In this document: positions 33,673 through 43,726 of the stretch, one piece after another | Layout of the letters: each line of letters opens with the position of its first letter | How positions within the stretch are numbered: position 1 is the stretch's first letter | Made by a program: the position numbers and the translations under genes | Assembly: GCA_018823745.1 (NCBI GenBank) | Contig: JAHJHR010000012.1 | Location: 682,001-746,000, forward strand | Direction of reading: 5' to 3' | DNA: 64,000 bases | Origin: Alphaproteobacteria bacterium | GTDB taxonomy: Bacteria; Pseudomonadota; Alphaproteobacteria; Oceanibaculales; Oceanibaculaceae | The notes under the pieces: generated by a model | Databases searched by the model: none | What the model was told of the DNA's origin: nothing | Seen by the model: the letters and a program-made list of their open reading frames with translations, nothing else

Positions 33673-34613
33673 CCGCTCTCCAGCAGCCTGAAGAATTCCG
33701 GCCCGGCGGCGGCTTTCAGCGCCGCCCCGGCGTCGCGGCCCAAAGTGGCGGCCTCCGAGGCCGGGCCGTCGCGGGTCACGTCATGGCGCTGCGTGCCATC
33801 GGGCAGCACGATCAGCCCGCGCAGGGTCAACTGGTCGCCGGTCACGCGGGCCAAAGCGGCAATCGGCGTGCGGCAGGAGCCGTCCAGCTCCGCCAGCAGC
33901 GCGCGCTCTGCGGTGATCCGGATCTGCGATTCGCCATGGTTCAGCGGCACCAGATAGGCGGCGATCCGCCCGTCATCCTCCCGGCGCTGCACGCCGATGG
34001 CGCCCTGCGCCACTGCCGGCAGCATCAGGTCGGCCGGGATCGGCGCCATGCCGGGCGGTGTGATGGCCAGCCTTTTCAAGCCGGCCATGGCCAGCAGCGT
34101 GGCATCGACATCGCCGTTTTCCAGCTTGCGCAGCCGGGTACCGACATTGCCGCGAAAGGAAACGACCTTCAGGTCGGGCCGGCGGCTGAGGATCAGCGCC
34201 TGGCGCCGCAGCGAGGCGGTGCCGACGACGCTGCCGGGCGGCAGCTCGTCAATGCCGGCAGCCCGGGTCGAGACGAAGGCGTCGCGCGGGTCCTCGCGCT
34301 CCAGAATGCAGTCGATGACCAGTCCGTCGGGCAGGAGTGTCGGCACGTCCTTCATGGAATGGACGGCGATGTCGATGCTGCCGTCGAGCATCGCGTCCTC
34401 GATCTCCTTGGTGAACAGGCCCTTGCCGCCCAGCTCGGAAAGCGGCCGGTCCTGCACCCGGTCGCCGGTGGTGCTGATGACGACGATCTCGATGGCGTCG
34501 GGGGCCATCAGCTCGGCATGGGCGGCGGCAAGGCGCGCCTTCACCTCGCTCGCCTGGGCGAGGGCGAGCTGGCTGCCGCGCGTGCCGATCCGGATCAGGG
34601 CTTTGTTCTGCAT
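33669..34613 (-). CDS. hemC: Porphobilinogen deaminase (hydroxymethylbilane synthase)
   Basis: A 314-residue enzyme that condenses four porphobilinogens to hydroxymethylbilane. Motifs: IRIGTRGSQLALAQA at the N terminus, GKGLFTKEIEDAMLDG, AVHSMKDVPT, GTASLRRQA, and the dipyrromethane-cofactor cysteine in ELDGSCRTPI. It leads the hemC-hemD/mic60-hemY operon and overlaps hemD by four bases. It is divergent from tsaD with an 80-base gap, a conserved arrangement. Confidence 0.96.
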   Translation of the reverse strand: MQNKALIRIGTRGSQLALAQASEVKARLAAAHAELMAPDAIEIVVISTTGDRVQDRPLSELGGKGLFTKEIEDAMLDGSIDIAVHSMKDVPTLLPDGLVIDCILEREDPRDAFVSTRAAGIDELPPGSVVGTASLRRQALILSRRPDLKVVSFRGNVGTRLRKLENGDVDATLLAMAGLKRLAITPPGMAPIPADLMLPAVAQGAIGVQRREDDGRIAAYLVPLNHGESQIRITAERALLAELDGSCRTPIAALARVTGDQLTLRGLIVLPDGTQRHDVTRDGPASEAATLGRDAGAALKAAAGPEFFRLLESG

Positions 34614-34693
34614 AATAGAGCCAGAGATAGACGCATGAGGCCGTGAAGGAAAGCCCGTTGGAGCGGAAGGCCGGCTCCGCTAGAGTGCGCGCC

Positions 34694-35749
34694 ATGATCA
34701 TTCTGGGTATCGAGACAAGCTGTGACGAGACCGCCGCCGCCGTGGTGACCGCGGACCGGCGCATCCTGTCCAATGTCGTGCTGTCGCAGCTCGACGAGCA
34801 TCGCCCCTATGGCGGCGTGGTGCCGGAAATCGCGGCGCGCGCCCATCTCGACCATATCGACCGGCTGGTCGCCGAGGCGATGGAACAGGCGGGCATCGGC
34901 TTCGGCGATCTGTCCGCCGTGGCCGCGACCGGCGGGCCGGGGCTGATCGGCGGGGTCATCGTCGGCGTGATGACGGCCAAGGCCATCGCCGCCGTGCATG
35001 GCAAGCCCTTCCTGGCGGTCAATCATCTGGAAGGCCATGCGCTGACCGCGCGGCTGACCGATGATGTCGCGTTTCCCTATCTGCTGCTGCTGGTCTCCGG
35101 CGGGCATTGCCAGCTGCTGCTGGTCGAAGGGGTGGGGCGGTATTCCCTGCTCGGTTCCACCATCGACGATGCGGTCGGCGAGGCCTTCGACAAGACGGCG
35201 AAGATGCTGGGCCTGTCCTATCCCGGCGGCCCGGCGCTGGAGCGTGCGGCGCGGGGCGGCGATCCGGCGCGTTTCGCCCTGCCGCGCCCGATGGCCGGCC
35301 GACCGGGCTGCGATTTCTCCTTCTCCGGGCTGAAGACGGCGGTGCGGCACATGGTGGAGAAGATGCACCGGCCGCTCAGTGAGAAGAACCGCGCCGATCT
35401 GGCCGCCAGTTTCCAGGCGGCGGTCTGCGACAGCATGGCCGGGCGTGCCCGCAATGCACTGCGCGGCCTGTCGCGCAGCCATCCGGAGGTCAGGACGATG
35501 GTGGTCGCCGGCGGCGTCGCGGCGAACCAGACGATCCGCGCGGCCCTGACCGAGCTTTGCGCGGAATTCGATTATCGGTTCGTCGCCCCGCCAATGGCGC
35601 TGTGCACCGATAATGCGGCAATGATCGCCTGGGCCGGGCTGGAGCGTTTCCGACTCGGCCAGGCCGATACGCTGGATTTTGCGCCCCGCCCGCGCTGGCC
35701 GCTCGATCCCAACGCCATCTCCGCACAAATCCGGGCCACCGCCCAGTAG
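34694..35749 (+). CDS. tsaD: tRNA N6-adenosine threonylcarbamoyltransferase TsaD
   Basis: A 351-residue ASKHA-fold enzyme that transfers threonylcarbamoyl to A37 of ANN-reading tRNAs, with TsaB/E/C elsewhere. Motifs: [24 protein letters not shown], the metal site [18 protein letters not shown] and [12 protein letters not shown]. The ATG at 34694 gives the standard N terminus; 17 upstream codons are not conserved. It is divergent from hemC. Confidence 0.96.
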   Translation: MIILGIETSCDETAAAVVTADRRILSNVVLSQLDEHRPYGGVVPEIAARAHLDHIDRLVAEAMEQAGIGFGDLSAVAATGGPGLIGGVIVGVMTAKAIAAVHGKPFLAVNHLEGHALTARLTDDVAFPYLLLLVSGGHCQLLLVEGVGRYSLLGSTIDDAVGEAFDKTAKMLGLSYPGGPALERAARGGDPARFALPRPMAGRPGCDFSFSGLKTAVRHMVEKMHRPLSEKNRADLAASFQAAVCDSMAGRARNALRGLSRSHPEVRTMVVAGGVAANQTIRAALTELCAEFDYRFVAPPMALCTDNAAMIAWAGLERFRLGQADTLDFAPRPRWPLDPNAISAQIRATAQ

Positions 35750-35750
35750 A

Positions 35751-35767
35751 GGCCCCGAAAGGGGGCC
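35751..35767. terminator. Hairpin after tsaD
   Basis: GGCCCC-GAAAG-GGGGCC forms a 6-bp GC stem directly after the tsaD stop. There is no T-run, so termination is weakly supported. Confidence 0.35.
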
Positions 35768-35782
35768 ATAGTGATTTTCCGA

Positions 35783-35841
35783 TTCTCAGTTGCAAGTTCA
35801 ACTCAGAATCGTTTGCAACTGAGAAAAACTGTCCTTATTGT
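35783..35841 (+). promoter_or_regulatory. Inverted-repeat iron-box-like promoter of the TonB receptor
   Basis: A perfect 13-bp inverted repeat, TTCTCAGTTGCAA (35783-35795) and TTGCAACTGAGAA (35813-35825). The right arm begins with the -35 TTGCAA and is followed after 17 bases by the -10 TATTGT (35836-35841). AGAATCGTTTGCAACTGAGAA resembles alphaproteobacterial Fur-type boxes. Repression by a Fur-family protein under iron sufficiency is inferred from this and the downstream genes. Confidence 0.55.
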
Positions 35842-35894
35842 CAGCGCATGTCGGCGGGGAGCCGATTTTTGCGCGACAAGTAAGGGGCTTACAG

Positions 35895-37838
35895 ATGAAA
35901 CGCGGAATGGGAGCCGCCAGCGCGGCGGCGGTCATGGCCTGTCTGGCGATGCCGGCATTGGCCGATACCTACAAGCTGGAACCGGTGCTGGTTGAGGGTG
36001 GGGCGGCGCATCCGTCGCAGGAAACCCGCGACTCGGTCGACAGCGCCTTTGAGGCCAACCGCAGCGGCAGCTTTGTTGACGGGTCGGTGATCCAGAATCT
36101 GAATTCGGTCAATTCCGGCGATGCGCTGCGCTATTCGACGCTGGGCATCATCAATGATCCGGGGACTGGCAACCGCTTTGGCGGCGGCAGCAAGATCCGC
36201 GCCTTCGGCAACTGGAATTCGGCAACCTCGATTGACGGCATGCCGGCCTTCAAATCAGCCGATGAAGAAGGCGGCGGTTATATCAACACGCTGATCCCCT
36301 CCATCTCGATCGACCGGATTGGGGTATTGCGCGGCGGGCGCGGCGTCGGCTATGGCGACGGCACGGATAGCGGGCTGATCGAAACCCGCATCAAATCCGG
36401 CCGGGGCTACAAGGACCATGCCGCCGTCAGCCTGGACGCCAGCAGCGCGCGTGAGGCCAATGGCCAGGCGGAATTCGCCAGCAGCGGCGAGAAATGGGAT
36501 TACTACGTTGCCGGCAATCTGCTGCAGGCCGATTTCGACGGCGACCCGGATAATCTGGACGGCCAGCATGTGCGCGGCGGCCTTGGCAAGTTCGGCCTGA
36601 ATCTCAGTGATGATACGCGGCTGGAATTCCTCGGCATCGGCAGCCGGTCGGAAACCGACATCATCCGCAGCGGCAATCTGGAGGCGATCCGTTCCTCCTC
36701 CAATGTCTATGCCGTTACGGCGGATCACCGCCTGACCGACAGCAGCAGCCTGCGCGGCGGGTTCTTCCACAATGACAGCCATACGCTGTGGAACGCGCGC
36801 GGCCGTGACCGCTCGATCAACAATAATACGGCTTTCGCCGATTATTATCTCGATACGCCGCTCAGCCCGAATCTGCGCTATATGGGCAGCGTCGGGACCG
36901 AGGTGAAGCGCACCGAATATCTGCGCGACAACCAGTGGGACGCGAATTTCACCGATGTCTCGCTGAAATCCGAAAACACCCTGCGGATTTACGACAATCT
37001 GGCGGTGACCGCCGGGCTGCGGCACACCTGGTTCGAAAATGACATCAAGCTGAACGGCGTCGACCAGGCGGACAACCTCGCTGAGGACCAGATCACCTCC
37101 TACGAGCTGGGCGTGTCCTACAGCGTGCTGAAGGACACCCGCGTACGGGCCTCGGTGGCATCGGGCTATAACCGCTTCTTCGAGAAATATGGCAATTTCG
37201 GCTCGGATGCGCTGAACCCGAACGGCGCCGGCGACGAGATCGTCGAATCGCTGAATTACGAGATCGGCGTGCGGCAGAGCTTCGGCTTCGGCTATCTCGA
37301 TGTCGCCCTCTATGACATCGAGCAGGATGGCGTGCCGCGCCGGGCCAGCGGGGCGGCCATCGAAAGCGTCACCGTCAAGCAGCGCGGGCTGGAGATCGAG
37401 GGTCTGGTGCGGGCCACCAAGGACCTCACCTTCACCGCCAATTTCATGAAGGTGGTGGATGTCGAGGCGATCCGCGCCGATGGCAGCTCGTCCGGCGGCA
37501 ATATCTTCTTCGGCGCCAATGGCGTCTCGGTGCCGGATTACCAGCTCAGCTTCCAGACCACCTACGCCCTGACGCAGGACATTAATCTGTGGGGCCTCGT
37601 CTATCACACCACCGGGTATCAGGCGGAGAATCTGGACGGCACCATCACCGACCGTGAAGGCTTCACCAAGCTGGATATCGGCGCGTCCTGGTGGGTAAAG
37701 CCGAGCTGGGCCCTGCGTGCCCGCGTCGAGAACGTGTTTGACGAGCGCACCTTCGGCTCGACGATTTCCGGCACCAGCGTCAATGATGGCGGGAATCTCG
37801 GCACCGTGTTCTGGATCGGCACCGACTACACCTTCTAA
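35895..37838 (+). CDS. TonB-dependent outer-membrane receptor (probable siderophore receptor)
   Basis: A 647-residue outer-membrane protein. The signal peptide (MKRGMGAASAAAVMACLAMPALA) is followed by a TonB-box-like LEPVLVEGG, a plug region with IRAFGNWNSATSIDGMPAF and IDRIGVLRGGRGVGYGDGT, then about 450 residues of barrel strands ending in the aromatic IGTDYTF. The plug is diverged from textbook receptors. AAGGGG lies seven bases before the ATG at 35895. Promoter box and downstream PepSY gene point to iron-siderophore uptake; the ligand is unknown. Confidence 0.87.
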   Translation: MKRGMGAASAAAVMACLAMPALADTYKLEPVLVEGGAAHPSQETRDSVDSAFEANRSGSFVDGSVIQNLNSVNSGDALRYSTLGIINDPGTGNRFGGGSKIRAFGNWNSATSIDGMPAFKSADEEGGGYINTLIPSISIDRIGVLRGGRGVGYGDGTDSGLIETRIKSGRGYKDHAAVSLDASSAREANGQAEFASSGEKWDYYVAGNLLQADFDGDPDNLDGQHVRGGLGKFGLNLSDDTRLEFLGIGSRSETDIIRSGNLEAIRSSSNVYAVTADHRLTDSSSLRGGFFHNDSHTLWNARGRDRSINNNTAFADYYLDTPLSPNLRYMGSVGTEVKRTEYLRDNQWDANFTDVSLKSENTLRIYDNLAVTAGLRHTWFENDIKLNGVDQADNLAEDQITSYELGVSYSVLKDTRVRASVASGYNRFFEKYGNFGSDALNPNGAGDEIVESLNYEIGVRQSFGFGYLDVALYDIEQDGVPRRASGAAIESVTVKQRGLEIEGLVRATKDLTFTANFMKVVDVEAIRADGSSSGGNIFFGANGVSVPDYQLSFQTTYALTQDINLWGLVYHTTGYQAENLDGTITDREGFTKLDIGASWWVKPSWALRARVENVFDERTFGSTISGTSVNDGGNLGTVFWIGTDYTF

Positions 37839-37850
37839 CAAGGGGCGGCC

Positions 37851-38966
37851 ATGCCGTATCTCTGGCTTCGTCGACTCCATCTGACCCTGCTGATGATCGC
37901 AGGGTTGCCCATCCTGCTGTTGAGCCTGACCGGAACCTATCTGGTCTATGGCCATGACATACAGGAGGCGCTGGAGCCCTCGCTCTGGCGGGTGGAGCCG
38001 GCGGGGCGGACGCCGCTGGGGTATGAGGCGCTGCTTGCCAAGGTGGGCGAGCAGCGCCCCGACCTGAAGCTCTGGGCGCTGGACAAGGGCTATACGCCGG
38101 ACCGGGCCTGGCGCATCTGGCTGGGCGGCGGGGCGGGGGCGGTCAATGTCGACCCCTTCACCGGCGACATCCTCGGCCAGTACAGGCCAAATCGAAATCT
38201 GAATGGAATTATCGAGGGGCTGCATCGCCGCTGGCTGGTCAATGACCGGCAATGGGCGCCCTGGGTGCGCCACTTTGTCTCCGCCTGTTCGCTGGTGCTG
38301 ATGATCCAGGTTCTGGTCGGGCTGGCGCTGTGGCTGATACCGGGCCGCCGGCTATCCCGCCTGAAAATCGACTTCTCGCACCGGCCCCGCACCATCGTCT
38401 TCCGGCTGCACCAGCTGGCCGGCGTGATCAGCCTGCCCTTGCTGCTGATGGTTGCGTTCACCGGCCTGGCGATGTACTGGACCGCCCCCGCCCGTACTGT
38501 CGTCGAGGCGCTGTCGCCCGGTGTCATCGAGGACAGGGCGGAGCCTGATCCCGGCGCATCGCCGCTGCGCGCGCTCGACAGCGCCGTGGCGCTGGGCCAG
38601 GCGGCGTTCCCCGATCTGCCGGTGCGCGGCATCCGCCTGCCAAATGAGTCCGGGCGGCCTGTCATGATGCATCTCTATGCCCATGAAGGAGCACCCCCGG
38701 TGCGGGTCTGGGTCGGTGATGACCCGCCGCGTGTGCTGGACGTACACGATACCCGCACGGCCAGCGCCGCGACCTGGATCTGGCATATGCGCGATCCCCT
38801 GCATATGGGCACTTTCGCCGGCCCGCTGGTCAAGGCGCTCTGGGTGCTGGTGGCCCTGATGCCGGCGGCCTTCGTCGGGACCGGACTGTGGCTCTATGGC
38901 AACCGGCGCAACTGGAGCTGGGCATCGCCGGGTGCGGCGCGGGCTTCCGCCGCGAAGCCAAGTTGA
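37851..38966 (+). CDS. PepSY-associated membrane protein (iron-regulated type)
   Basis: A 371-residue inner-membrane protein of the PepSY-TM family. Helices are MIAGLPILLLSLTGTYLVYG near the N terminus, HFVSACSLVLMIQVLVGLAL, VISLPLLLMVAFTGLAMYW and a C-terminal one before LYGNRRNWSW, with periplasmic PepSY-like regions between. Several His near membrane edges (HRRW, HQLAG, WHMRDPLHMG) could bind heme. Such proteins often act as ferric-siderophore reductases next to TonB receptors. It follows the receptor by 12 bases and is co-transcribed. Confidence 0.85.
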   Translation: MPYLWLRRLHLTLLMIAGLPILLLSLTGTYLVYGHDIQEALEPSLWRVEPAGRTPLGYEALLAKVGEQRPDLKLWALDKGYTPDRAWRIWLGGGAGAVNVDPFTGDILGQYRPNRNLNGIIEGLHRRWLVNDRQWAPWVRHFVSACSLVLMIQVLVGLALWLIPGRRLSRLKIDFSHRPRTIVFRLHQLAGVISLPLLLMVAFTGLAMYWTAPARTVVEALSPGVIEDRAEPDPGASPLRALDSAVALGQAAFPDLPVRGIRLPNESGRPVMMHLYAHEGAPPVRVWVGDDPPRVLDVHDTRTASAATWIWHMRDPLHMGTFAGPLVKALWVLVALMPAAFVGTGLWLYGNRRNWSWASPGAARASAAKPS

Positions 38967-38991
38967 CTTTCGCCACCACCCGTCACATCTT
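38963..38991 (+). promoter_or_regulatory. Candidate promoter of the glycine cleavage operon
   Basis: TTGACT, overlapping the PepSY stop codon, is followed after 17 bases by CATCTT, a weak -10. A start near 38998 would place the riboswitch at the mRNA 5' end. Confidence 0.4.
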
Positions 38992-39008
38992 GCCCCTAGT
39001 CCGCTGAA

Positions 39009-39198
39009 CCTTGCGGGAGAGATCGGCAACAGCCGGCGCCGAAGGAGCAATCCACCCCGGAAACTCTCAGGCAAAAGGACCGCAAGGGAAGGACTCTCTG
39101 GAAAGCAGGCGTGCCCGCTTGGCGTGCCTCACCCAAGGTGAAAGCTGCGAGGGCCTTGGTCCTTTCGGTCAATCTCTCAGGTCCGACGACAGAGGGGG
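39009..39198 (+). ncRNA. Tandem glycine riboswitch
   Basis: Aptamer I (39009-39087) is closed by a perfect 8-bp P1, CCTTGCGG/CCGCAAGG, and contains the conserved GGGAGAGA, GCCGAAGGAGCAA and CTCTCAGGCAAAAGGACCG elements. Aptamer II (about 39089-39198) contains GGACTCTCTGGAAAGC, CACCCAAGGTGAAAG and AATCTCTCAGGTC. This is the standard two-aptamer form that turns on the glycine cleavage operon when glycine is plentiful, here directly before gcvT. The 73 bases from 39199 to the gcvT start should hold the expression platform; I see no clear terminator there. Confidence 0.93.
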
Positions 39199-39271
39199 TG
39201 CCGGTCTGTAGAAAGCGCAATCCATCGCGCCTGCCGGCATCGTCACACGTGTCGGGAAGGACCTTTTGCCC

Positions 39272-40378
39272 ATGAGCGCCGAGACCCTGTTCACCACGCC
39301 GCTGAATGCCCTGCACCGGGAGCTGGGCGGCAAAATGGTGGAATTCGCCGGCTACGAGATGCCGGTACAGTATCCCGCCGGCATCATGGCCGAGCATCTC
39401 CACACCCGCGACAAGGCCGGCCTGTTCGACGTCTCCCACATGGGCCAGGTGAAGCTGTCCGGCGAGAATGTGGCCGCCGCGCTGGAAACCCTGGTGCCGG
39501 GCGAGATCCAGGCGCTGAAGCCGGGCCGCCAGCGCTATACGCTGTTCACCAATGAGGAAGGCGGCATCCTCGACGACCTCATGGTCACCTGCTTTACCGA
39601 TCATCTGTTCCTGGTCGTGAATGCCGGCTGCAAGGCCGAGGATATCGCGCATATGCGCGAGCACCTGCCCTCCGGCGTGACGCTGGAGGTGATGTTCGAG
39701 CGCGCGCTGCTGGCCCTGCAGGGCCCGGCTGCCAAGGACGTCATGAACCGCCTGGGGCCGAAGGGCGCGGAGCTGACCTTCATGGGCGGCGCGCGGGTCG
39801 AGATCGGCGGCATCTGGTGCACCGTGACGCGCAGCGGCTATACCGGTGAGGACGGTTTCGAGATTTCCGTGGACGAGGACAAGGCCGAGGCGCTGGCCCG
39901 CCTGCTGCTGGAGCAACCGGAGGTCATGCCGATTGGCCTTGGCGCCCGCGATTCGCTGCGGCTGGAAGCCGGCCTGTGCCTCTATGGCCATGACATCGAC
40001 ACCACGACAACGCCCATCGAGGCCGGCCTGAACTGGGCCATCGGCAAGCGCCGGCGCGAGGAGGGCGGCTTCCCCGGCGCCGATATCATCCTCGACCAGC
40101 TGAAGACCGGCACCAAGCGCAAGCGCGTCGGCATCCGCCCGGAAGGCCGCGCGCCTATGCGCGAGCATACCGAACTGACGGATGCGTCCGGCAAGACCAT
40201 CGGCGAGATCACCAGCGGCGGCTTCGGTCCCAGCGTCGGCGGCCCGGTCGCCATGGGCTATGTCGATACCGCCCTTGCCTCCGAGGGCACGGAGATCACC
40301 GCCATGGTCCGCGGCAAGGCGCTGCCGGCCAGGGTGGCATCCATGCCTTTCACCCCCCATCGTTATCATCGCGGCTAG
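39272..40378 (+). CDS. gcvT: Glycine cleavage system T protein (aminomethyltransferase)
   Basis: A 368-residue folate-binding enzyme that releases ammonia and transfers methylene to tetrahydrofolate from aminomethyl-lipoyl H protein. Features: VEFAGYEMPVQYPAGI, GLFDVSHMGQ, the folate-site SGYTGEDGFEI, RDSLRLEAGLCLYGHDID and TSGGFGPSVGGPVAMGY. The ATG at 39272 is preferred over a TTG two codons earlier. First gene of gcvT-gcvH-gcvPA-gcvPB. Confidence 0.96.
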   Translation: MSAETLFTTPLNALHRELGGKMVEFAGYEMPVQYPAGIMAEHLHTRDKAGLFDVSHMGQVKLSGENVAAALETLVPGEIQALKPGRQRYTLFTNEEGGILDDLMVTCFTDHLFLVVNAGCKAEDIAHMREHLPSGVTLEVMFERALLALQGPAAKDVMNRLGPKGAELTFMGGARVEIGGIWCTVTRSGYTGEDGFEISVDEDKAEALARLLLEQPEVMPIGLGARDSLRLEAGLCLYGHDIDTTTTPIEAGLNWAIGKRRREEGGFPGADIILDQLKTGTKRKRVGIRPEGRAPMREHTELTDASGKTIGEITSGGFGPSVGGPVAMGYVDTALASEGTEITAMVRGKALPARVASMPFTPHRYHRG

Positions 40379-40390
40379 GAGTTGCGCAGC

Positions 40391-40765
40391 ATGACCCGGA
40401 AATATACTGAAGATCATGAGTGGCTGGAAATCGCCGGCGACATCGCCACGGTCGGCATCACCGACTATGCCCAGCAGCAGCTGGGCGATGTGGTGTTCGT
40501 CGAGCTGCCGTCCATCGGCAAGAAGGTGACCAAGGGCGGTGACGCCGCCGTGGTCGAATCGGTGAAGGCCGCCAGCGAGGTCTATTCCCCCGCCACTGGC
40601 GAGGTGGTCGAGGTGAACAGCGATCTCGAAGCCGCCCCCAACACGGTGAATGACGACCCACATGGCAAGGGCTGGTTCTTCAAGATGAAGCTCAGCAATT
40701 CCGGTGAGCTGGACAGCCTGATGGACGAGGCCGGCTACAAGGCCTTCGTGGAAGGGCTGGCGTAA
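40391..40765 (+). CDS. gcvH: Glycine cleavage system H protein
   Basis: A 124-residue lipoyl carrier. The lipoylated lysine is in [14 protein letters not shown], the [18 protein letters not shown] strand is conserved, and the C terminus has [14 protein letters not shown]. It shuttles the aminomethyl group between the P, T and L proteins. The ATG at 40391 is preferred to a TTG at 40382. One base separates it from gcvPA. Confidence 0.97.
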   Translation: MTRKYTEDHEWLEIAGDIATVGITDYAQQQLGDVVFVELPSIGKKVTKGGDAAVVESVKAASEVYSPATGEVVEVNSDLEAAPNTVNDDPHGKGWFFKMKLSNSGELDSLMDEAGYKAFVEGLA

Positions 40766-40766
40766 C

Positions 40767-42116
40767 ATGCGCTATCTTCCGCTGACTGAGTCCGACCGGC
40801 GGGCCATGCTGGCCGCCATCGGCGTGCCCTCGGTCGACAGCCTGTTCCGCGACGTGCCGGAATCGGCCTGGCTGAAGAAGCCGGTCGAGGGCCTGCCGGA
40901 TCATATGGGCGAGCTGGCGGTGGACCGCGCGCTGACCGCCATGGCGGCAAAGAGCGTGACCGCCGGCAGCGCGCCCTTCTTCATCGGCGGCGGGGCCTAC
41001 AAGCATCACGTGCCGGCCTCGGTGGATCATCTGATCCAGCGCGGCGAGTTCATGACCTCCTACACGCCCTACCAGCCGGAGGTCACCCAGGGCACGCTGC
41101 AATATCTGTTCGAGTTCCAGACCCAGGTGGCGCTGATCACCGGCATGGATGTCGCCAATGCCTCGATGTATGACGGCTCGACTGCCGTTGCCGAGGCGGT
41201 GGTGATGGCCAACCGCGTGACCCGCCGCGAGAAGGCGGTGGTGTCGGGCGGGCTGCATCCGATGTACCGGGAGGTCATCGACACCCATGCCCGCTTCCTC
41301 GGCTTCGAGGTGGTGGCCGGCCGGATCGACCCGACCAGTGCGGAAGATCTGATCGACCGGATTGACGACAAGACCTCCTGCGTTGTCGTGCAGAACCCGG
41401 ATTTCTTCGGCAATCTGCGCGATTTCACCAAACTGGCCGAGGCCTGCCAGGCCAGGGGCGCTTTGCTGATCGTGGCAGTGACCGAGATCGTGTCGCTGGG
41501 GGCGGTGAAATCGCCGGGCGAGATGGGTGCTGATATCGTCGTGGCCGAGGGCCAGTCGATCGGCAATGCGCTGAATTTCGGCGGCCCCTATGTCGGGTTG
41601 TTTGCCACGCGCGACAAATATGTCCGCCAGATGCCGGGCCGTCTGGCCGGGCAGACGGTGGATGCCGATGGAAGGCGCGGCTGGGTGCTGACGCTGTCCA
41701 CCCGCGAGCAGCATATCCGCCGCGAGAAGGCGACCAGCAACATCTGCACGAATTCCGGCCTGTGCGCGCTGGCCTTCACCATTCACATGTCGCTGCTGGG
41801 CGAGGATGGCTTCACCCGGCTGGCCGCGCTGAACCATGCGGCGGCAGCAAGCCTGGCCGGCAAGCTGGCCGGCGTGAAGGGCGTGGAGGTGCTGACCGGC
41901 AGCTTCTTCAACGAATTCACCGTGAGGCTGTCGAAGCCGGCGGCGGAAGTGGTCGAGGCACTGGCGGAGAAGAACATCCTGGCCGGCATTCCGGTCTCGC
42001 GCCTGATCCCCGGCCGTGACGATCTGGCAAATCTGCTGGTCATCGCCGCCACCGAAGTGAATACCGAGGCTGATATGGACGCCCTGGCAAAGGGCCTCAC
42101 AGAGGTGCTGTCATGA
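40767..42116 (+). CDS. gcvPA: Glycine dehydrogenase (decarboxylating) subunit 1
   Basis: A 449-residue N-terminal-half P subunit of the split, two-subunit glycine decarboxylase. Features: [18 protein letters not shown] at the N terminus, [38 protein letters not shown] and [14 protein letters not shown], plus [15 protein letters not shown]. It pairs with gcvPB to decarboxylate glycine and load the H protein. It overlaps gcvPB by four bases. Confidence 0.96.
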   Translation: MRYLPLTESDRRAMLAAIGVPSVDSLFRDVPESAWLKKPVEGLPDHMGELAVDRALTAMAAKSVTAGSAPFFIGGGAYKHHVPASVDHLIQRGEFMTSYTPYQPEVTQGTLQYLFEFQTQVALITGMDVANASMYDGSTAVAEAVVMANRVTRREKAVVSGGLHPMYREVIDTHARFLGFEVVAGRIDPTSAEDLIDRIDDKTSCVVVQNPDFFGNLRDFTKLAEACQARGALLIVAVTEIVSLGAVKSPGEMGADIVVAEGQSIGNALNFGGPYVGLFATRDKYVRQMPGRLAGQTVDADGRRGWVLTLSTREQHIRREKATSNICTNSGLCALAFTIHMSLLGEDGFTRLAALNHAAAASLAGKLAGVKGVEVLTGSFFNEFTVRLSKPAAEVVEALAEKNILAGIPVSRLIPGRDDLANLLVIAATEVNTEADMDALAKGLTEVLS

Positions 42117-43669
42117 GCGACTGGAGCAAAGCCGTCTCCGCCTTCAAAAGTGCCGGCGAGGGCGCGCCGACCATGACCGGCAATCTCGGCCTGCAGCTCG
42201 AGGAACCGCTGATCTTCGAGCAGGGCGAGGACGGCCGCTGCGGCGTCGACCTGCCGCCGGTGCCAAAGGTGGAGAGCAAGCTGGGCGGCCTGGCGCGCAA
42301 GGGCCGGATCGGCCTGCCGGGCCTGTCCGAACCGCAGGTGGTGCGGCACTACACCCGCCTCAGCCAGAAAAATTACGCCATCGATGCTGGGCTCTATCCG
42401 CTGGGTTCCTGCACGATGAAGCATAATCCGCGGCTGAACGAGAAGATGGCCCGCCTGCCGGGCTTCTCCGATGTGCATCCCCTGCAGCCGGTCTCGACTG
42501 TGCAGGGCGCCCTGGAGCTGATCGACACGCTGGCGCACTGGCTGAAGACCCTGACCGGCATGCCGGCCGTTGCCATGTCCCCGGCCGCCGGCGCGCATGG
42601 CGAGCTGTGCGGCATGATGGCGATCCGCGCTGCCATCGAGGCCAAGGGCGAGCGCCGTACCCGCGTTCTGGTGCCGGAATCGGCGCATGGCACCAACCCC
42701 GCCACGGCGGCGGCCTGCGGCTATATCGTCGATCCGATCCCGGCCAATGCGCGCGGCCGCGTCGATATCGAGGCCTTCAAGGCGAAGCTGGGCGATGATG
42801 TCGCTGCCGTCATGATCACCAACCCGAACACCTGCGGGCTGTTCGAGAGCGAGATCATCGAGATTGCCGAGCTGATCCATTCGGTCGGCGGCTATTTCTA
42901 CTGTGACGGGGCGAACTTCAACGCCATTGTCGGCCGGGTGCGTCCGGGCGATCTGGGCGTCGATGCCATGCACATCAATCTGCACAAAACCTTCTCCACC
43001 CCGCATGGCGGCGGCGGGCCGGGCGCCGGCCCGGTCGTGCTGTCGGAGGCGCTGGCGAAATTCGTGCCGATGCCCTACGTCGTGCAGGAGGCTGGTAGCT
43101 ACAAACTGGTCGAGCATGAGGGCGAGGGCGGCCAGAATTTCGGCCGGCTGAAGGCCTTCCAGGGCCAGATGGGCATGTTCGTGCGGGCGCTCACCTACAT
43201 GATGAGCCATGGGGCGGACGGGCTGCGCCAGGTCGCCAGCGACGCGGTGCTGAACGCCAACTACATCCTCGCCCGGCTGAAGGACGAGATGTCGCCGGCC
43301 TTCGACGGCCCCTGCATGCATGAGGCGCTGTTCGACGACACCTTCCTGAAGGGGACGGGCGTCACCACCCTCGATTTCGCCAAGGCGATGATCGACGAGG
43401 GCTACCACCCGATGACCATGTATTTCCCGCTGGTCGTCCACGGTGCCCTGCTGATCGAGCCGACCGAGACCGAGAGCAAGGACGCGATAGACCAGTTCAT
43501 TGCCGTCCTGGGCGGTCTCGCCCAGCGCGCCAAGCAGGGCGATCAGGCCGACTGGTTCCGGGCCGCCCCGCGCTATACCCCGCGGCGCCGGCTGGACGAA
43601 ACCTCGGCCGCCCGCAAGCCGATCCTGCGCTGGATGCCGGAAACGGAATCCAAGGAAGCGGCGGACTGA
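42113..43669 (+). CDS. gcvPB: Glycine dehydrogenase (decarboxylating) subunit 2
   Basis: A 518-residue C-terminal-half P subunit that carries pyridoxal phosphate; the lysine is in [17 protein letters not shown]. Other markers are [33 protein letters not shown] and [15 protein letters not shown]. It overlaps gcvPA by four bases, ends the operon, and is followed by a strong terminator. Confidence 0.96.
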   Translation: MSDWSKAVSAFKSAGEGAPTMTGNLGLQLEEPLIFEQGEDGRCGVDLPPVPKVESKLGGLARKGRIGLPGLSEPQVVRHYTRLSQKNYAIDAGLYPLGSCTMKHNPRLNEKMARLPGFSDVHPLQPVSTVQGALELIDTLAHWLKTLTGMPAVAMSPAAGAHGELCGMMAIRAAIEAKGERRTRVLVPESAHGTNPATAAACGYIVDPIPANARGRVDIEAFKAKLGDDVAAVMITNPNTCGLFESEIIEIAELIHSVGGYFYCDGANFNAIVGRVRPGDLGVDAMHINLHKTFSTPHGGGGPGAGPVVLSEALAKFVPMPYVVQEAGSYKLVEHEGEGGQNFGRLKAFQGQMGMFVRALTYMMSHGADGLRQVASDAVLNANYILARLKDEMSPAFDGPCMHEALFDDTFLKGTGVTTLDFAKAMIDEGYHPMTMYFPLVVHGALLIEPTETESKDAIDQFIAVLGGLAQRAKQGDQADWFRAAPRYTPRRRLDETSAARKPILRWMPETESKEAAD

Positions 43670-43692
43670 CGCTGCGGTTTTGCTGATGATGG

Positions 43693-43726
43693 AAAAGGGC
43701 GGCTCTTACGGGAGCCGCCCTTTTTT
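43693..43726. terminator. Terminator after gcvPB, shared with rsmD
   Basis: AAAAGGGCGGCTC-TTACGG-GAGCCGCCCTTTTTT: a 9-bp GC stem extended by A/T pairs and a T-run. It lies between convergent gcvPB and rsmD and can serve both strands. Confidence 0.93.

Noticed and set aside
36255..38273. 672-codon minus-strand frame across the TonB receptor
   Set aside because: It is antisense to a receptor with signal peptide, plug and C-terminal strand; no domain is seen in the reverse frame.
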